A stretch of DNA of 64,000 bases, taken from positions 1,952,001-2,016,000 of the forward strand of contig NZ_CP012602.1 in assembly GCF_001278805.1 (NCBI RefSeq). Direction: 5' to 3'. A program made the position numbers and the translations under genes. The DNA is from Bacillus sp. FJAT-18017 (GTDB lineage: Bacteria > Bacillota > Bacilli > Bacillales > Cytobacillaceae). This document shows, one piece after another, positions 59,768 through 64,000 of the stretch (position 1 is the first letter of the stretch; each line of letters opens with the position of its first letter). The notes under the pieces were generated by a model. The model worked only from the letters and a program-made list of their open reading frames with translations. It was not told where the DNA came from and did not search any database.

Positions 59768-60727
59768 ATGAAACGATTCAAGAAGCTCAGCCTGCTTGCA
59801 ATGCTCGCAGCGGTAATGGTATTTACAGCTGCATGCGGAGGCGGAGATAAAGCAGAAGGCGGCAATGGAGAAGAATTAGAAGGCAGCGTCGTTATCGACG
59901 GATCAGGCACAGTATATCCATTCATGGCCAAAATGGCTGAAAATTATATGACCAACGAACAAGAAGGCGTTTCTGTAGAGGTCAGCCGCGCAGGTACTTC
60001 TGCTGGTTTCAAAAAGTTCCTTGCTGAAGATGGAACAGACTTTAACAATGCATCCCGTACCATTAAAGATGAAGAAAAAGCCGAAGCAGAAAAGCTAGGC
60101 ATTGATGTACAAGAATTGAAAGTTGCTCTCGACGGTATCACAATCGTCATTAACAAAGAAAATGATTGGGCGAAAGAACTTACTCAACAGGAAGTTATTG
60201 ATATCTTCACTGGTGCTAAAAATAAGAAAAACTGGTCTGATGTACGCGAAGGTTTCCCAAATGAACCAATCAAGACTTACGGACCCAATGAAAACCATGG
60301 AACATACGAATTCTTCTATGAGGAAATTTTGGGTGAGCAAGATCTTCCAGAAAATATCAACCTTCAGCAGGACTACTCAACATTGGTAGACCTTGTCTCA
60401 AAGGATAAGAATGCAATTGGCTTCTTCGGCTTCGGTTATTATGACAGCAACAAAGATAAGCTGGGTGCTGTTAATATCGACTTCGGTAACGGACCTGTTG
60501 AACCTTCCCTTGATACAATCAAGGAAGATGGAGCCTATGCACCGTTCACTCGCGCTGTATACACATACTTAAATGCTGATATGGCGAAAGAAAAGCCGCA
60601 AGTCCTGGATTACGCAATCTATATGATGGAAAATGCCCAGGATGTTGCAGCTAAAACTGGTTTTGCGCCACTTTCTGATGCAGACAAGCAGGCAGCGCTT
60701 GATGATCTGAATGCTCTAAAAAAATAA
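59768..60727 (+). CDS. pstS: phosphate ABC transporter substrate-binding lipoprotein PstS
   Basis: It captures phosphate outside the cell and hands it to PstCA. The protein is 319 residues with a lipoprotein signal (FTAAC, lipidated Cys23) and the phosphate-site motifs DGSGTVYPF near 46 and SRAGTSAGFKKF near 78. The ATG follows TAGGGGGAAC. It is first in the operon behind the Pho box. Confidence 0.95.
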   Translation: MKRFKKLSLLAMLAAVMVFTAACGGGDKAEGGNGEELEGSVVIDGSGTVYPFMAKMAENYMTNEQEGVSVEVSRAGTSAGFKKFLAEDGTDFNNASRTIKDEEKAEAEKLGIDVQELKVALDGITIVINKENDWAKELTQQEVIDIFTGAKNKKNWSDVREGFPNEPIKTYGPNENHGTYEFFYEEILGEQDLPENINLQQDYSTLVDLVSKDKNAIGFFGFGYYDSNKDKLGAVNIDFGNGPVEPSLDTIKEDGAYAPFTRAVYTYLNADMAKEKPQVLDYAIYMMENAQDVAAKTGFAPLSDADKQAALDDLNALKK

Positions 60728-60850
60728 TTTGATTTAGAATACCATCCATGCCCATGGAAGATGAGAAGCCTGGCCTTCTCATCTTTTGTGTGGTTTTAAG
60801 TTTACTTATATTTTTATAAGGAAACTATAAGGGTGAAAGGGGCTTTTATT

Positions 60851-61795
60851 ATGGACAATTCTGGCAGCAAAAAGCTTAATATAAGCGGACTCATACAAGA
60901 GAAGAAAAAGTCCGCTAGCCTGGGAAGAGGAATAGAAAAACTTGTACCCAGCATCCTATTTGCAATCGCGGCTATCTCTGTTTTTACAACATTCGGAATA
61001 GTAATCACGCTTTTGTCGGAGACTTTATTATTCTTTAAAGACGTGCCGTTCATTGAATTCTTTACAGGTACGGTACTTAAGCCATTGGGTGATAATGCCC
61101 AGTTCGGTATTCTTCCATTATTAAATGGCACACTTATTTCTACTGCGATTGCTATGGTTGTAGCTATTCCAGTTGGTTTGATGACAGCAATTTTCCTGAG
61201 TGAATATGCGTCGGATAAAGTTAGGAGAATTCTAAAACCAATTCTCGAAGTATTGGCTGGGATACCAACAATCGTATATGGCTTCTTTGCTTTCACATTT
61301 GTTACCCCTTTATTGCGTTCGTTTATTCCGGGACTTGAGCCAACCAATATTTTGAGCCCTGGGCTTGTAATGGGCATCATGATTATCCCAATGGTTGCCT
61401 CCTTGTCCGAGGATGCAATGAGTGCTGTACCGAATGCAATGCGCGAAGGTGCGCTGGCACTAGGCGCGACGAAGCTGGAAGTTACCTGGAGGGTTGTTAT
61501 ACCTGCGGCAATTTCCGGGATCATTGCTTCCTTCGTATTAGGTATTTCACGTGCAATTGGTGAAACCATGATTGTTGCAATCGCAAGTGGAAGTTCCAAG
61601 AACTTCACTTTTGATATAACCCAATCCATGCAGACGATGACTGCTTATATAGTAGAAGTCAGTGGTGGTGAAGCTGCGGCAGGAACAACATTGTATTACA
61701 GCCTGTACGCAGTCGCCATGACACTATTCGTGTTTACATTAATCATGAACCTGATTGCACAATATATTTCACGTAAGTTCAGGGAGGAATACTAA
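60851..61795 (+). CDS. pstC: phosphate ABC transporter permease PstC
   Basis: One of two membrane subunits of the phosphate importer. The protein is 314 residues with about six helices and the ABC-permease loop EGALALGATKLEVTWRVVIP in the cytoplasm. The ATG at 60851 follows AAAGGGG; a GTG at 60833 in frame lies before that site. pstA starts one base after its stop. Confidence 0.95.
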   Translation: MDNSGSKKLNISGLIQEKKKSASLGRGIEKLVPSILFAIAAISVFTTFGIVITLLSETLLFFKDVPFIEFFTGTVLKPLGDNAQFGILPLLNGTLISTAIAMVVAIPVGLMTAIFLSEYASDKVRRILKPILEVLAGIPTIVYGFFAFTFVTPLLRSFIPGLEPTNILSPGLVMGIMIIPMVASLSEDAMSAVPNAMREGALALGATKLEVTWRVVIPAAISGIIASFVLGISRAIGETMIVAIASGSSKNFTFDITQSMQTMTAYIVEVSGGEAAAGTTLYYSLYAVAMTLFVFTLIMNLIAQYISRKFREEY

Positions 61796-61796
61796 A

Positions 61797-62681
61797 ATGA
61801 AATATATTGATAAAAATCAGGTACAGAAGAAAATGGGATCAAGACTTATTGTAAACAATATTGCCAAAGCACTTTTCTTACTTGCTGCATTGTTCGGGAT
61901 TGCTGTATTGGCTGTCCTGATATACCGGGTAATTCGCGACGGTATTGGATGGATAAATATGGATTTTCTGATGAACAAACTTTCCACTGATCCTGAAAGG
62001 GCAGGGATTATGGGAGCTATACTGGGAACTTTATGGCTCATGTTAATTGTAGCGCCAGTAACGATGATCCTTGGTGTCGGTACTGCGATATACCTTGAAG
62101 AATATGCAAAAAAAGGCAGACTGCAATCATTTATTCAAACGAATATTTCCAATCTGGCAGGTGTTCCGTCTGTTGTTTTCGGGATTCTTGGATTAACAGT
62201 TTTCGCCCGCTGGATGGATCTGGGCTCTGTTATACTAGCAGGAGGCCTAACCATGTCACTGCTTGTCCTTCCGGTGGTAGTTGTTTCAAGCCAGGAGGCC
62301 ATACGTGCTGTCCCACAATTTTTACGTGAAGCGTCATACGGGATGGGAGCGACAAAATGGCAAACGATTAAAAATGTTGTATTGCCGACTTCAATTCCAG
62401 GGATCCTGACAGGGGTTATCCTGGCATTATCAAGAGCGATTGGTGAAACAGCCCCGCTTGTTGTTCTGGGAATCCCGGCGCTATTAATTCCGTTCCCTGA
62501 CAACATTCTGGATAAATTCACGATTTTGCCTGTTCAAATATACTACTGGACTGTTGACTCGGCCCTTGTTGCCGAATATGCAAATCTTGCTGCGGCAACA
62601 ATTATCATCTTGTTGCTTGTCCTGTTCATTATGAACTCCGTAGCAGTTTTAATCAGAAATAAATTTCAAAAAAGATATTAA
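61797..62681 (+). CDS. pstA: phosphate ABC transporter permease PstA
   Basis: The second membrane subunit. The protein is 294 residues with about six helices and the permease loop EASYGMGATKWQTIKNVVLP. The ATG at 61797 follows GGGAGGAAT; a frame from 61755 overlaps pstC and is not likely. It is coupled to pstC. Confidence 0.95.
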   Translation: MKYIDKNQVQKKMGSRLIVNNIAKALFLLAALFGIAVLAVLIYRVIRDGIGWINMDFLMNKLSTDPERAGIMGAILGTLWLMLIVAPVTMILGVGTAIYLEEYAKKGRLQSFIQTNISNLAGVPSVVFGILGLTVFARWMDLGSVILAGGLTMSLLVLPVVVVSSQEAIRAVPQFLREASYGMGATKWQTIKNVVLPTSIPGILTGVILALSRAIGETAPLVVLGIPALLIPFPDNILDKFTILPVQIYYWTVDSALVAEYANLAAATIIILLLVLFIMNSVAVLIRNKFQKRY

Positions 62682-62699
62682 GACGGGAGGCCAATTTCG

Positions 62700-63527
62700 A
62701 TGGGGACTACAACAGGAAAAATCAATTTGAAGCCAGAGCGGCAGAACGATACAAAGAGTGCCGATACTACAAAAAAGGCAGTTTATGAAACAAATGATTT
62801 CAATTTATGGTATGGTGAAGGCCATGCGTTAAAAAATATTAATTTGAATATAAATGAGAATGAAGTAACGGCTATTATCGGCCCATCCGGCTGCGGAAAA
62901 TCAACATACATCAAAGCTCTCAACAGGATGGTTGAGCTTGTTCCTGGGGTCAGGACATCCGGGGAAATTCTTTATAGGGGTAAAGATATCCATGATAAGG
63001 GTTTCGAGGTTGAAGACCTGAGGACACGCGTCGGTATGGTATTCCAAAAGCCGAATCCATTTCCTAAATCAATTTATGAAAATATTGCTTACGGTCCGAA
63101 AATCCATGGTATCAAAAACAAAAAAGTGTTGGATGAGATTGTTGAGCAAAGCTTGCGTGGCGCAGCGATTTGGGATGAAGTTAAAGACAGACTTAATCAG
63201 AATGCATACGGATTATCCGGTGGCCAGCAGCAGAGAATTTGTATTGCCCGCTGTCTTGCAATCGAACCAGATGTAATCCTTATGGACGAGCCGACCTCAG
63301 CCCTTGACCCTATCTCAACCCTAAAGGTTGAGGAACTAGTTCAAGAATTGAAACAAAATTACAGTATTATTATCGTTACGCATAATATGCAGCAAGCAGC
63401 AAGGATTTCAGATAAAACGGCATTTTTCCTTAATGGTGAGGTTGTTGAATTTGCGGAAACAAATAAAATCTTCTCAAACCCATCAGATCAGCGGACAGAA
63501 GATTATATTTCAGGTAGGTTTGGTTAA
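62700..63527 (+). CDS. pstB: phosphate ABC transporter ATP-binding protein PstB
   Basis: The ATPase of the phosphate importer. The protein is 275 residues with Walker [10 protein letters not shown] near 62, signature LSGGQQQR and Walker [13 protein letters not shown]. The N-terminus has an extra 25 or so polar residues before the ABC core. Only one pstB copy is present here, whereas B. subtilis has two. The ATG follows ACGGGAGG. The phoU gene follows 76 bases later. Confidence 0.95.
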   Translation: MGTTTGKINLKPERQNDTKSADTTKKAVYETNDFNLWYGEGHALKNINLNINENEVTAIIGPSGCGKSTYIKALNRMVELVPGVRTSGEILYRGKDIHDKGFEVEDLRTRVGMVFQKPNPFPKSIYENIAYGPKIHGIKNKKVLDEIVEQSLRGAAIWDEVKDRLNQNAYGLSGGQQQRICIARCLAIEPDVILMDEPTSALDPISTLKVEELVQELKQNYSIIIVTHNMQQAARISDKTAFFLNGEVVEFAETNKIFSNPSDQRTEDYISGRFG

Positions 63528-63603
63528 GCAACATTAGCATATAATTTAATGTGGGTAGCAAGCTTCACTGCACTTTACCAGGAAAAATAATGGGGTGACG
63601 AAA

Positions 63604-64000
63604 GTGGTAACAAGGACAAATTTTGATAATAACTTGAATCAGTTAAAGGAAATGCTAATGGAAATGGTTCGGCTTGCAACTGACGCGGTCAGAGAGTCAA
63701 CCGAGGCGTTAGTTGCTCAGGACCTCGATAAAGCACATAAAATCATAGAAGGCGATAACCGGATTGATGAGCTTGAGTCTAAAATAAATGAATTAGCAGT
63801 TCTGTTGATTGCAACTGAATCTCCAGTTGCAACCGACCTCAGAAAAATCATCGCATCCTTGAAGATTTCCTCTGAGGTCGAACGGATTGCTGACAATGCA
63901 GTAAATATCGCAAAGGCGGCTCTCCATATCGGAAAAGAAAAACACATTAAAGAAATTGTAGATATTCCAAGGATGATGGAGCTCGTTATAGAGATGCTTG
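63604..64000 (+). CDS. phoU: phosphate signalling protein PhoU (partial)
   Basis: The first 132 residues of a PhoU protein; the gene runs off the end of the window. PhoU links the Pst transporter to control of the PhoR/PhoP system in many bacteria. The visible part is all helical and has the metal-binding-type motifs EGDNRIDELE near 50 and SSEVERIADNAVNIA near 94-110. The GTG start follows GGGGTGACG. It is the fifth gene of the pst operon; B. subtilis lacks phoU at this place. Confidence 0.9.
   Translation, partial: MVTRTNFDNNLNQLKEMLMEMVRLATDAVRESTEALVAQDLDKAHKIIEGDNRIDELESKINELAVLLIATESPVATDLRKIIASLKISSEVERIADNAVNIAKAALHIGKEKHIKEIVDIPRMMELVIEML

Overview
The window is a contiguous stretch of chromosome from an endospore-forming member of the Bacillaceae. 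Evidence: the gene order follows the Bacillus subtilis yqeN-to-yqgK region almost gene for gene (holA, rpsT, gpr, spoIIP, lepA, the hrcA heat-shock operon, floA, era, dnaG-sigA, ispH, nfo, ispG, sodA, pbpA, pst). Sporulation genes are present (gpr, spoIIP, yqfC, yqfD), ribosome binding sites are strong GGAGG types, and many genes start with GTG or TTG. Differences from B. subtilis point to another genus-level lineage, perhaps near Mesobacillus/Cytobacillus (inference): a single-chain glycyl-tRNA synthetase, an acyl-CoA dehydrogenase between sigA and cccA, no cdd before era, a complete zinc ABC operon with zur, a short NfeD, and phoU after the pst genes.

Layout. 1-5 kb: yqzM, DNA polymerase III delta subunit, ribosomal protein S20, the germination protease and SpoIIP. 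5-17 kb: lepA-hemW, then a CIRCE-controlled hrcA-grpE-dnaK-dnaJ-prmA-rsmE-mtaB series. 17-19 kb: intergenic repeats, a Na/Pi symporter, rpsU and yqeY. 19-27 kb: a sigma-W-type promoter driving nfeD-floA-yqfB, then yqfC-yqfD-phoH-pgpH-ybeY-dgkA. 27-33 kb: repeats, era-yqzL-recO, a T-box-controlled glycyl-tRNA synthetase, and ccpN-ppsR. 33-42 kb: a repeat-rich gap, yqxD-dnaG-sigA, acyl-CoA dehydrogenase, cytochrome c-550, trmK-yqfO and ispH. 42-50 kb: a YqfQ-like protein, cshB, nfo, znuC-znuB-zur, a nucleotidase and a low-complexity membrane protein. 50-56 kb: ispG, a LysM protein, DUF1189 and DUF456 membrane proteins, an Fe-S Fnr and sodA. 56-64 kb: an MFS transporter, a class B PBP and the pstSCAB-phoU phosphate operon behind a Pho box.

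The coding content is ordinary housekeeping chromosome. I did not find a defence island, prophage, CRISPR array or new gene cluster. The unexplained material is between genes: a five-unit 52-bp tandem array with palindromic junctions (16.9-17.1 kb), a diverged array of about 51 bp after sodA (55.6-55.9 kb), a nested-stem element after ppsR (33.3 kb) that could be a structured RNA, and two families of dispersed intergenic repeats, some inserted into each other. Several genes also have unusual start codons (CTG for yqeY, apparently ATA or CTG for ccpN). Bases 1-79 hold no assignable gene; comEC would be expected just upstream, but I could not confirm it.
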